Origin: Tenrec ecaudatus
Lineage: Eukaryota > Chordata > Mammalia > Afrosoricida > Tenrecidae
DNA length: 64,000 nt
Assembly: GCF_050624435.1 (NCBI RefSeq)
Contig: NC_134536.1
Span: 132,074,258 to 132,138,257, forward strand
Direction of reading: 5' to 3'
A program made the translations under genes and the position numbers. Of this stretch, positions 43,616 through 54,419 are shown piece after piece (position 1 is the stretch's first letter; every line of letters starts with the position of its first letter). The notes under the pieces were generated by a model, which searched no databases, was not told where the DNA came from, and saw only the letters and a program-made list of their open reading frames with translations.

Positions 43616-45148
43616 GTAGCCTGTGTCTGCTTTCCTTCTTAATGGAGCAGAACCAGAACTCCAGCGTCTGGGTTTGTCCCATGGAGGTGACAGTGAGAAC
43701 AGGAATCTGGCTGCCTTGGACTCTAGTTAGGTTTACACAATGGTGGAGGAAAATGGGAATCAACTGGATAAGAAGATTCCGAAGTGTTGCTTTGAGATCC
43801 CCCAGGAGGAGCTGCAAAGACATTTCCTTTGCCTGAGGGAAGAGCCTTTAGTATCAAGCTGCTTCTTATTTCTAACATGAGAGTTTGCGAGCTCTTCTCA
43901 GACAGGAGAGAGGTCTGAGGCGTACTCGTATTTGCCGTTCCATGGGAATGAAGAAGGAGAATCCGGTCCTTTATCTATATGGAAGCTCGGCTAGGGTATT
44001 AGCTGAAGTTCATCCTCTCCAAAAGCGGATAGGATTTTCACGGATTCATTCCCAACTGATGGGTTGCTCATATCATTACCACTAACCAGAGGATGGCGAT
44101 ATAATAGCTTCTGAAATCCTACACATCAAGACCTAGCCAAGTTGACATACACCCTTTCCTGCCACTCCAAAGTAAACCTCATGCTCTCCATGATTGCCTT
44201 TTCCTTTTTTCACTTCCATGAAGTCTATTCCAAAGAGAAAAAAAATTATTACAAGGATTACCCTTACCTGAATTATCTACATGTTAAATAGCAGGCTGCT
44301 GGCTCAAGTCCCAAGAGCCTGAGTTCTTGGGGAGGAATCAGACACAAGATGGTAGGAGAGTGAGCTTGCCAGAACTGATGTACTTTCATCTGACTGGCTT
44401 TTCAAATGATTTCCTATTCATGTCAGATCACATTATGAGAGTAATTACATTGTGGCTGTTATGAGGAGACAATCAGACCAATGTCTGCTAAATCTGTGAG
44501 TCACAGCCTACCCAAGTTGAAACATGACATTGATTTTTGCACCCAGTGTCTTCCCTTTCATTTGCAGACCAAGATATGAAGGAAGAAGTGTGGAGTGTGC
44601 ATATGTGTGTGTGTGTGGGGGGGGGGGGTTCCTATAGATTGGGAGGCAGTGAGCTAATGAGAAACCAGAGGAACAACTACCAGTACAGAATACTTAGGGG
44701 TAATTGATGTCCTGGGTCTACAAAGCTAAGGGAGCAGTCCATTCATGCATGCTCAGGGGTTGGGAGGGAGGAGGGTGGAGATAGATATTTTTGGGTTTGA
44801 TGATGGGGTGCCCCTATGACCAGGAGATGCCAAGAGGCAGTAATATCTATTGAACTTATATATTGGGGGTTGGCTGGGTTGGAATGAGGAAAGAGGAATG
44901 TTGAGAGGATGGTTTTGTCAAACTTCTGTTTTCTCCTAGAAGGGAAAGCATTCCATGACAGAGCAAGGGTGGGAGATACCTATAAAATCCAGCCTTTCTT
45001 TGCTTTTTCCCATGTGGATTCTCCCCCACCCCTTCTTTGTCTATGTGGGAAATGAAGCAACACTCTTTGGCTTACCTAGATAAACATGACTCTTAGAGGC
45101 TAATTGATCAAAATCAGAGGACCCCATTATTGGAGCCTATCTGCTTAT
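43616..45148. other. Mostly non-repeat interval
   Basis: No gene found. 44115-44160 ('acctagccaagttgacatac') looks like the antisense start of family Y. 44375-44560 is repeat-free and AT-rich ('gagagtaattacattgtggc') and could be conserved. A G-run lies at about 44617-44628. Confidence 0.35.
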
Positions 45149-45303
45149 AACCAGTGCCATTGAGTCAATTCTGACACATGGCAATCCTACAGAGGAGTTC
45201 CAAGGCTGTAGCTCTTTCTGGCAGTAGGTAGCTCTATGGGTCTCTCAAGGGAAATCTGGTAGGTTTTACCCTCTGATCTTCTGGCTAGCAGTTCGATGTT
45301 TAC
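45149..45303 (-). mobile_element. AfroSINE, antisense half of an inverted pair
   Basis: 'accagtgccattgagtcaat' is the antisense tail and 'ctgatcttctggctagcagt' the antisense tRNA-like part. Its head abuts the head of the next SINE. Confidence 0.85.
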
Positions 45304-45475
45304 TCTGGCGGTGCTGCCAGGTAAGCATTAGACTGCTATTAGCAGCCACAGAGGTTCAAACCCACGAGCCACTCTATGGGAGAAATATGAGGCCAGCAGA
45401 TAGCGCCCATAAACAGTTACAGCCTCACGTAGCCTAGTTTCTGTAAGTCAGAACTGATTTTGTGGCAGTGGGTTT
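45304..45475 (+). mobile_element. AfroSINE, sense half of an inverted pair
   Basis: 'gccaggtaagcattagactg', 'aggttcaaacccacgagcca' and 'tttctgtaagtcagaactga' give head, B-box side and tail. It lies head-to-head with the previous copy with almost no spacer. Confidence 0.85.
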
Positions 45476-45894
45476 GCATTTGGTGGGTTATCTGCTTATA
45501 AAAAGATGGGCTCCTGTCAACTCCAGTCTTTTATCTATTTGTTAATGTCTGAAAAACCGCTTTCAATGGGTTTCAGTCTCTCAGCTGGAGAAAAGAGACC
45601 TCCAATTCTCTTCTTATAGAGAAGCTAGGTCACAGTCTTTTTATTTGGGAAATGTATCCCTTTTCCCAAGAATGACCTTCCTCTAGGACCTAGGTATTCC
45701 AGGCATGAAATGGCTCCGTTTATATCCTCAAAACGGGAGATAAGCGAAGGGTAACAAAGGGTGCCTTTAAACTCTCTGTAATTGTGAACTTTATTTCCTC
45801 ATAAAGAACTTCAATAAGTGGGGAGCTGAATTGAGCATATGGATCCACAGAAAATGACCTGCTGTTTTCCACCACTGACTCACTACATGGAGTA

Positions 45895-46068
45895 GATTCC
45901 ACCTCATGGCAACAGCATGATGACCCTACAGAGACCCTATAGGACAGAGTAGAACTGCTCCTTAGGGCTCTGTAAATGGGTATAGCATACAGTCTCCTTT
46001 TTAACCTTCAGAGTAGCTAGTGGGTTTTGAACTACTGACCTTGCAATTAGCAGCCCAAATGCCCAATT
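45895..46068 (-). mobile_element. AfroSINE, antisense
   Basis: 'ccctataggacagagtagaa' (tail side) and 'gttttgaactactgaccttg' (B-box side) mark it. Confidence 0.88.
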
Positions 46069-46404
46069 TTTCCTACTCACAGAAACAAAAACTTCAAACA
46101 GAACCTGGTGGGCAGGATTTCTCCTTTCCCCTTCCATCCATAGGGTGATAGGAAGGAGACTTCCTTGCTGCTGTTAGTAAAAATTCCTCAGTTCTGAACT
46201 GATGTGTGGTCTGGCTTCAGTGACCAGGCCTGGAAAATGGCAACCCTTCTTGCTTGTTTTTCCCTTGATACTTGAAGCTTTCTGAAGCTCTTCTCTAGGA
46301 ATACATTACTCCAGAGTTCCTCTGGGAGAAAAAAAAAAAAAGGTAAACGGGGTAGGTATGCTAATGGACAAGCCAAGACAGAGAAAAGAACCACTTTAGA
46401 GTGA
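46069..46404. other. Unclassified interval
   Basis: Nothing recognised apart from a poly-A run near 46329. Confidence 0.4.
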
Positions 46405-47625
46405 CCGTACACAGTAGCGCTGTCCAGTGGAGCACATTGTTTGATTTCTTGATGGCTGCTTCCATCGAGAGTTGATTGCATCTCCAAGTCAAATGAAATC
46501 ACGAACAACTTAAATATTTTGGGGTGTTTTCATTTTCTATTGGCCCAGTTGTGAGGATTTTTGTTTTCTTTACACTAAGTTGCAATCCATACTGAGGCTT
46601 GCGGTCTTAGATCTTCCTCAGCAAGGGCTTCATGTTTTCTGGGTTTCGGCAATGGAAGTGTGTCGTCGGCATGTCCCAGGGCTTCCTCTCATTGCGGTGT
46701 GGCATTCTTCTTCAGGTAGTTCAGCTTTGGGGATTATTTGCTCAGCATAATTTTGAACCGTGAGATATTCCTTTTTCTGTTAGAATGACTGCCTTTTGGT
46801 CTATGTGCAAGTTCCACAGGAATACAATGAAATGTAGTGGGATTCGCAATTTTCTCAGTGTTATTCATAGCTTTTATGATCCACATAGTCAAATGCATCC
46901 GCACTTGTATATTTATAATATAGACCACTGTATAGTCAGTGAAACACACACAGCATCCTTTTCAGTCCTCTCTGCTTTCCGCTAAGATCTAGCTGACGTC
47001 AACAATGATATCCCTCACTCTGCACCCTCTTCTGGGTCTGATTTGAATTTCTGGCAGCTCCCTATCTACGTTACGTTGCAGCCATTCTTGAACGATCGTC
47101 AAACAAATCTTACTTGCATGCAATTTCTGCATTCTGTTGAGTCATCTTTCTTTGGAATGCGCATAAGTATGACTCTCTGCCTGTTGGTTGGCCAAGAAAC
47201 TGTCTCCCAGAGTTCCTGTTATAGACTAGGGAGTGCTTCTATTGCTGCATCAGCTTGCTGAAACTTTTCTGTTGTTGCTCCATCAATCCCTGAAGAGCCT
47301 TATTTTTGACTAGTGCTTCCAGGGCTGCTTGGGTTTCTTAAATATCATTGGTTACTGATCATCTGCCACTCTTATGATGGTGGAAGATCAATCATTTCTT
47401 ATAGCTAAAGTGACTCTGTGTATTCCTTCCATCTTTTTTTTTTTTGGTATTCTTTCTGCATCATCTAATGCCCCCCCCCCCACGGAATCCTTTAATATTA
47501 CATCTTGAAGCTTGCATATTTATTTCTGTTTGAAGTATGCTAAGCATGTTCTTTCCGTATGGTTTTCTAACTCCTGATCTCCACGCATTTCATTATAATA
47601 CTTTATTTTACTCAGCTGCCCTTTG
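46405..47625 (-). mobile_element. RTE LINE, antisense, RT and linker
   Basis: From left to right it shows antisense C-terminal text ('gatttcttgatggctgcttc'), RT blocks ('tccacatagtcaaatgcatc', 'ggcagctccctatctacgtt') and the linker ('tgtgtattccttccatcttt', 'cgcatttcattataatactt'). The left side lacks the usual 3' tail, so both ends are truncated. Confidence 0.88.
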
Positions 47626-48345
47626 GACTACCACTTATCCACTCTACCTGGAGACAGGGGACCAGCCCAGGGAGCCCATGCTACAGTTGCGACTATTGGT
47701 CTACCTATAATATGCGGGTGATGAGACTGGCCTGTCTCAATCAGGTGTCACATCAGACTCCACTGAGAGGAGCATTCCTAGGTCAAGAGTTGTAAGGGGT
47801 GCTCCCCCTGGCGGCTCTTAGGAAGAGTTTCTGATTGTAGGCTGAGTACAATACAGGGCTTATGACAAAGTCAAATGAAAACAGGCTGAACACGGCTCTG
47901 GAAAAGCACGTTACGTTCATGTGCACTCAAGGGCAACTTGGGAGTCGGCAGGCAACTCACCATATGATAAGACTGGCTGGAGAAGCTGGAGTGGGGAAGG
48001 GGCAGAGATGAGCAGGCAGCCCAACCTGTTCAATAAAGTAGGGGACGCTAATCTTACCAAAAGCCCAGGCAAGAACAGTCAGTGTGGAGAATGACTTACT
48101 AAGCTAATTCTAGTGTAAACCCAATGAGAGCTTAAATCAAACCCCTGGGGCCATGCTGAGTGCTTCAGATGCTACTTGTGTTCAAATTGGAGGTGAGCTT
48201 CTTGGGTCCTGGATTGGGGACTCGACAAAGCTGGTGTCCTCTGGTCATGGAGACATGGCCACGCAGGGAGGGCATCGCTTTCTAATCCTTCATGTGGGAA
48301 TGCTTTCATAGCCATCAGCTGTGTAACAGACGGCGGCGGTGACTC
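47626..48345. other. Unclassified interval
   Basis: No gene seen. It could contain decayed interspersed sequence, but I have no matching partner in the window. Confidence 0.4.
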
Positions 48346-48349
48346 CCAA

Positions 48350-48480
48350 CCTAGTTACCTTGGATTGTAGTTCTGGTTCTGTCACTAAGTAGCTTTGGGA
48401 ACTTGAGCAAGTTCCTGAGCCTGGGAAATGGCTTCACCTGCAGTGCCGTGAAGATTGCCTAAGACTGGCTGTGCAGCAGT
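48350..48480 (+). repeat. MIR relic
   Basis: 'agttctggttctgtcactaa' and 'aacttgagcaagttcctgag' followed by 'ggcttcacctgcagtgccgt' follow MIR sense order. Confidence 0.7.
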
Positions 48481-49555
48481 GTCTCTATCGCAATATTTGT
48501 GCGCAGCCAAGCTCATCTGTAGAGAGCGAGCTCCTTCCCTGGGCCAAGTACATGGGCTCCATCATGGGTATTTCTCTCGTTAAGCACCTTCACTTTTTAT
48601 TACAGAGTGGACCTCTCGCTTATTGGTTGCAGTATCCTTTCACCTAAATTCCTTCTGCCCCCCTCTCTCAACAGACTTTCTACGTCTGGCACGGGCTCTC
48701 AAGCCTGCTTCTCTCCCTTACCTGATTATGAAGACTTTGCACCTAGATGATAGGCCTGCTCTTGCCCCGAGCTATGGTTTCAAATAGTTGTTCTTAAGGC
48801 ACAGATGAAATTAATTGCCAAAGCAGGCAATGATGAGTATGTCAAGGTCAGCCATGGGCCAATCATTTGGAAAACCACTTAAAATTGCTTTGGTAGCCTT
48901 CATGAAAGATTCAAAGTGGAGGAATGAAGGGGATCTTATTGGCCAACGTCTTTCTGGTCTTACAGTTGAATAGGCAGAGTTATACATTTTTCCTTCCTGA
49001 AGGACACTTCATCTGGATAGCATCAGGCCTTGACATTCACATGCTTAGGAGTTCTAATCCTGAAGGGATCTCAGTTGCTAAGCTGGTAGTCAGATACAAG
49101 GGTACTGAATTGCAGAAGAAAACCTAGAGAAATGATGGTCAACCCTGGGCTACCAACTGTTGCTGATAATTGGCTGCTAAGTCCAATTCCTTTTCCGAGA
49201 TTTTTGCATCCTACTTGTATTTGAACCAGGAAAACTTCTCTAAGTGGGAAGGTAGATGGGTATTGAACTAGGTAGAATCTAGATCCTGAATATCCTACTG
49301 GGAAGTTGTTCATGACAAAGATAGGCACCTAGCCTTTCCCTAAGTGACCTTCAAGGACCGAGAATTATATGAGCCATATCAACCACAGGTTGAAGTCACA
49401 AACACCAAAGGGCCAGACATAGTTTTAATTCTACACTTATTTTTGGTATCCCGAATGACCTGATAGAATAAAAAGAGTTAAGTCTATGTGAGCAGGGAGG
49501 CATTAGTGGTAATGACAGGAGAGTTTGGAGATATTACCAGTCCTGCAACTCAACA
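48481..49555. other. Non-repeat interval
   Basis: No gene found. 48790-48920 ('gatgaaattaattgccaaag', 'caggcaatgatgagtatgtc') is repeat-free with an ATTAATT core and might be conserved. Confidence 0.35.
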
Positions 49556-49556
49556 C

Positions 49557-50065
49557 CTACTAGTTGCAAACCTTCTCTTCCCCAGCTGCGATCACCTTGT
49601 CCCAGCTCCAGGTGTGGTGTTGGAGGGGGCAAAGGTCTATCTCTTGAGCTTCAAGCCTTCCCTCGACAGCATCTGCCTCTTCCAAGTTGCTTCCTGGTGT
49701 CTCCTGCTCAGTCTTGAACTCCATAGCCTTAGATTGGGCAATTCCAACTCCTTTTAAAGCCACTGGTTTGTGCGTGGCCATGAGCAAGGAGATTCATGGT
49801 AGCTGAGTCTTCTACAAGTCGAGATCGTCTGGCAAGAAGAATAGAAGCCACCCCTGGAGCCATTCTTCTGCTCCAGAAAAAGCCCTTCTGAGGACAGTTC
49901 TCTGTAGAGGCTCCTACCCTTCAGCCTCAATCCACTTGGTATCGCCTATGGGCTCCACCAACCACAGCTGAATGTCAGAAGGCGTCCGTAACTCCTGCAC
50001 TTTCCCCTTCTCCAGATCATCAGACGCTGTCCATGGACCTGAGGTAGGCTTGGGACTGGCTCACA
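49557..50065 (-). pseudogene. Coding-like relic, unidentified
   Basis: A single minus-strand frame runs about 165 codons with only three internal stops. Patches look protein-like: LEKGKVQELRTPSDIQLWLV upstream, and FKTEQETPGSNLEEADAVEG with KVIAAGEEKVCN just before the final TAG at about 49557. I do not recognise the family. It may be a decayed retrocopy or a chance frame; no poly-A remnant was seen. The functional state is certainly broken. Confidence 0.3.
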
Positions 50066-51690
50066 GCATGACAATTCTATAGCATCCCTTGCTCTCAAGG
50101 TGATTGGCAATAGTACAGGTATTTGCATCATGCCTCAAATTCATTCAATGACCTCTTTCTGCCATCCCTTTTCTTTGTTAATATCTTCAGCAGAAATTGA
50201 GGTGGGGACCAACCCTGCTCTGATCCCTCTGGCTCCCCTTACAGAATCACTGAGGACTGTCGCACTGAGGTTCCATATCCCCCTCAGGGTGCCCCCCGAG
50301 TGACCCTCCTTAGCGGCAGTGCTGCAGGCTCACAGCAGGGCAGACAGGACTGATGTCTGCTTCTTCCCAACTTGCCAAAAGATCCCCCGTGTCCCGTGTA
50401 GGAAGAAGGGCTGAAGTTTCTGATTTCCACAGGTGCCCTTCTTTGGGTTGCTAGCATCAGCTCTCAGGTGCCGCTCATCGGCTGCCTAAGCATTTGAATG
50501 GAAAATGCGGGTATACATCTTCATTGATTAGAAAAGAAAGCTCTCAAGTCTCTTTAAGAGCACATCCTTCCTTCTGGCGCACAACTCAGAAGTGCTTTAA
50601 ATCCACTGGAAGTTGTGTGCTGCCCGACGTGGTCATTTACATAGACTCCAGCCCTCCAGGGAGGCAGCTAGGTCTCTTTAAGTGAGGCCATTGGTATCTT
50701 GCCACAGGTGCACTCATGTTCTGAGTCATGCATTTTTGGTTCTTAAAATGTTGGCCGCCTCCTATTCCAAGTGATCGATTTGTGCTTGCTTGTCCGACAG
50801 TTCAGTGCAAAGGGCTTTTATTCGGAAGGATTCCAACTGTCAGGGCAAGATTCTCTAGCCTGCTCCATTCATCTCAGTCACCTTCCCTGGAGGGTCAATT
50901 GATTAATGAATGATTATGGAGGAGGAGGGTGGTGTGCTATCGTGTACCTTTGTTTAAATTTCAAACAGCCCCCTAGGGTTTTAGACGTCTACTTCAGGCT
51001 TCCCCGTCACCACGGTCTTTAGGCCTCTATCCGACACCTGGTGGTCCTTTCTCCTCCCTCCTCTGACTAGGAATTAGCAAGGCAAAAATCATACTATTAA
51101 CAGACTAATAAGGAATCAAATGTGGAACTGTACCTGTCTGATGTCTCTTCCAAAGATGGACCTACTCTGCTTACCAGGCATTTCTCCCACCTGGGAGGAA
51201 GTTAAGTTGAAGATTTCAGACCAAAGCAAAATTTTCCACAGATGGTGTGACTGCATCCCTCTCTTCCTCTTGAAAAACTCAAGTATGGGGTCATATGGAT
51301 AATCAGGTGTCAACAAAAATCTGTCAATCTTCATTGAACTTCACTAATAGGTGGATGATTTTGTGACCCTATCGAAAATCCTGTAGAAAAGTGACTCTAT
51401 CCAAACTTCATCCTCTTGAGCAGCATTGCTACCTGAGGGTTTCACGTGCGCACACCACGTGTGTAGCTCCATCTAGCCTCACCTGCTGACCCATGCCCTT
51501 TGCCAGTCCGCAGCGAAAGACTTGTACTGCAGTACTTGTACTAAAGTACTTTGCTTACACTAAAGTAACCCAGGAGGAGCATGAAAAATCGATGGTTTTC
51601 TTTCAGAAAACTACCTTGGGATGCCCCCCATACTGAGTTCTTCTCTGTACTGTCTGTTTTCATGTTCAGCTGGAAAAAATAGCTCCATCC
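50066..51690. other. Non-repeat interval
   Basis: No gene or transposon recognised. 50480-50720 has two 'ctctttaag' motifs and is repeat-free. 51525-51565 has the palindrome gtactgcagtac followed by related 'gtactaaagtac' text. Confidence 0.4.
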
Positions 51691-51694
51691 ATTC

Positions 51695-51870
51695 CAGCAA
51701 TCTCTTCCTCCGGCTTAATTAGCTACCCACACCTTGTATATAAACACTTAGAAATGAAGATACAGATGATCTAATTAAGAAAAGAGGCAAATGTGCAAAC
51801 CGCCTGGCAGAAGTATGGCGAACCCACCTGCTGGGGTAATTGCTTAAGTGGGGAGATTATTGGCATTTAC
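51695..51870. promoter_or_regulatory. Candidate conserved non-coding segment
   Basis: Repeat-free; homeodomain-like cores 'ggcttaattagctaccc', 'gatctaattaagaaaag' and 'ggggtaattgcttaagtggg' lie within 150 bp, with an intervening 'caccttgtatataaacactt'. The last resembles Nkx-type 'cttaagtg' next to a TAATTG core. Inference only. Confidence 0.4.
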
Positions 51871-52413
51871 ACAAGACTGGAGTCCCGTAGGCTGCACCCC
51901 ACCTTGAAGGGAGTGATATGAGTAGAATTCACCCTGAGGCATCGAAGGAGTGGGAGACATTAGGAACTAGAGACTCGGGAATTCTTTTTTTTTTAATGAA
52001 GGATGACAGGGGTAAGAATAGTCTTCATTTTGTATCCTTGGGCCTGGTTTGCTAACCTCACACAATGAGGGGAGGGGCTTAGTGGAGTCACACAGGTTCT
52101 ATGCAAGTCACCAGGTACCAACTGCAAGTTGGAACCAACACGGATTAAAGTAGCTACACAGTTACCTGTGAGACCAAAGGGACAAGTGTGAGGTGTCCCA
52201 GTCACGTGGCATATCCTCTCCAAAGGAACAGTGCCAGGCCCTAGTAGAAGGGGCCAGACAAAGGATGTGGGGAGATCCAAATATAGTTGACAGATCAGGA
52301 TACCGTCTTTAACAGAGCCGGTGACAATCCAAAACCATGCAGCAAAACCAAACTCCACCCCACCCCTAACACCCACTCTGCTATTGGTTATATAGTGAGA
52401 CAATGGATTGAAA
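51871..52413. other. Unclassified interval
   Basis: No gene found. The minus-strand 159-codon frame (51993-52472) starts inside the SPIN element and has no domain. Confidence 0.4.
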
Positions 52414-52592
52414 CTGGGGTTCTCCACCCTCCTAATACCGTGACCCTCATGGGGTGGTGACCCCCCAACCATAAAATTATTTTCGTTGCTACTTCATCAC
52501 TGTCATTTTGCAACTGTTATGAACCGGGTGACCCCTGTGAAAGTGTCGTTTGACCCCCAAAGGGGTCACGACCCACAGGTTGAGAACTGCTG
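52414..52592 (-). mobile_element. SPIN-type hAT MITE, copy 2
   Basis: Left end 'ctggggttctccaccctcct', interior 'aaaattattttcgttgctac', right end 'acaggttgagaactgctg'. Flanks gattgaaa and gattaaag agree at six of eight bases. At 179 bp it is an internally shortened SPIN derivative. Confidence 0.9.
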
Positions 52593-52824
52593 GATTAAAG
52601 GGGCTTTACCAAAGAAGTGTGGGAAATAGACTGAGAAACCTTTAGATGAATGAAATGAGTGCATTTTAGACATGTTTTGATATGAGGCCTTGGTTTATTC
52701 TTTTCTTCTTTTTCCTTCAGGGAATTCTGGGATCTTCTCCATGCCTACTTTATCTCTCTCACATCTGCCAAGAAGTTGGGTTTGGACAGAGAATGACTCA
52801 GCCACTTACCAATTAGGTTTAAAT

Positions 52825-52983
52825 GGTGGCATAGTGGTTTCGGGTGGGCTGCAGTTCAAAGCCACCAGCCACTCAGTAGGAGAAAGAAGATTTCTACTCC
52901 TCTAAAGAGTTGTAGGCCCAGGATCCTACCTGTCCTTTTTGGTCACTGTGGGATGGAAATGACTCCATGATTTTGGTTTGGCT
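52825..52983 (+). mobile_element. AfroSINE
   Basis: 'ggcatagtggtttcgggtgg', 'agttcaaagccaccagccac' and 'actgtgggatggaaatgact' identify it. Confidence 0.85.
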
Positions 52984-53171
52984 TTTGGTTCTTGCTGGGT
53001 CAGGCTTCCTCTGTGCTTGCTGGTTTGAATTCTAATTTACTTGTAGCCTCTGCCCAGCATCTCATCTTTCTCTGATCTACTCTCCTCTTTAACCCTTCTC
53101 TTCACTATCCTACCAGTGGCCAATACTTTGTTTTAGAGAGAGCATTCTTCTAGACTAGGGCTAGTCAAACT

Positions 53172-53262
53172 GCATATCCGCTGTTGACTCTGACTCATGG
53201 TGACACCATGTATGTCCCAGTCACACTCTGCCCCATAGAGGTCTCTCTTTAATCGTTGGAAA
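53172..53262 (-). mobile_element. AfroSINE tail fragment, antisense
   Basis: 'ttgactctgactcatggtga' and 'actctgccccatagaggtct' are the reverse of the SINE tail. Confidence 0.75.
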
Positions 53263-53779
53263 GATATAAAGATCACATTTACAGAGTCAACATTTCTCAT
53301 ATGTGCAGTTTGACAATACCAATTGCATCACTCAATCTGTGCAACCATGTACCCCAAGTTATTTTATCGAATGTCGTTAGAAAAGTCCCCTTTACAAAAT
53401 GCAGTTAGCCTACTTTGCTTACTGGCACCTCTATGGAATTTTTATAACTCACTACATTGCTCAAAAGCAGACAGGTTGGACAAGGATGTCACCTAAAAGG
53501 GTCAGATACCACTGATAGTCATCTCTTATTTACCTGCTTGTGATTAAAAGCTAGACCCTCCTAGCAAGTTAGCCATCAAAGACATCCTGAGGCTGGCATA
53601 GACTTCATACACATTATTGTTATGTTAACTGCTTATGGTTAACACTGTTTCTGCGATTACCCTGGAGCCAGAGTGAATGTGAAACATGTACATATGATTC
53701 CTCAAAGTGTACATTCCAAAGCCACAGGTATGGATTTTCTTTGTGTTCTCATTTTAAACAGGATGTTGCAAAGAGGCTG
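53263..53779. other. Unclassified interval
   Basis: No gene found; possibly the start of the old antisense L1 that follows. Confidence 0.4.
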
Positions 53780-54190
53780 CTTTATACTGCTGTGGTCTCT
53801 CTTCCAGCAGTCCTTCTGGAATCATATGCCTGCACTTCAGGTAACAACCATCACCATGGTCATTGCCAAAATGTCCATCCCCTAAACAAAAACTCCAGGC
53901 TACCTAAACAATACTCCCCATCCCCCGCCCTTCATTCATCTCCACTGGCCCCAGTAATCTGTATTAAACTAATCGCTATACATTTGCTTAATTTAGGCAC
54001 TTCATCTCAACAAAACAACAAAAGATTTGTCCTTTTGTAATTAACTACTTGCACTCATTATCATGTTTCAAAGTTTATTCATGTTGTGGTGTGTTCAGGA
54101 CTTCATTTCTCTTTATGACAGATTAGTATTCCATGGCATCTACCACATTTTTTTTCAAAGGATTTTCAATGGATGATATTTTTTAAAAAG
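53780..54190 (-). mobile_element. Old L1 3' UTR, antisense
   Basis: 'gattagtattccatggcatc' followed by 'taccacattttttttcaaag' and 'caatggatgatat' is the typical antisense L1 3' UTR, with 'tttattcatgttgtggtgtg' before it. Confidence 0.7.
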
Positions 54191-54419
54191 AGGCTTTGCT
54201 TCTAAAATGCCTCTAGATAGGTTTACAGGTCCCATCCTCTGGGTATCCGTTAGGCATGCTAGCCATTCACACCTCCATGAGACAGTCGTCCTTGCCTTCA
54301 TCCCATAGTTGACAGTTACACAGGTGCGACGGAAGACCCTGTAGTTCCCCACCACTGTGTTTCCAGCTCTACTATCACCCTTTAAAGAAAGTGGCACTCC
54401 TATTCATACAGTCCTGGAA

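Noticed and set aside
51993..52472. 159-codon minus-strand open frame
   Set aside because: Starts inside the SPIN element and shows no protein-like pattern.
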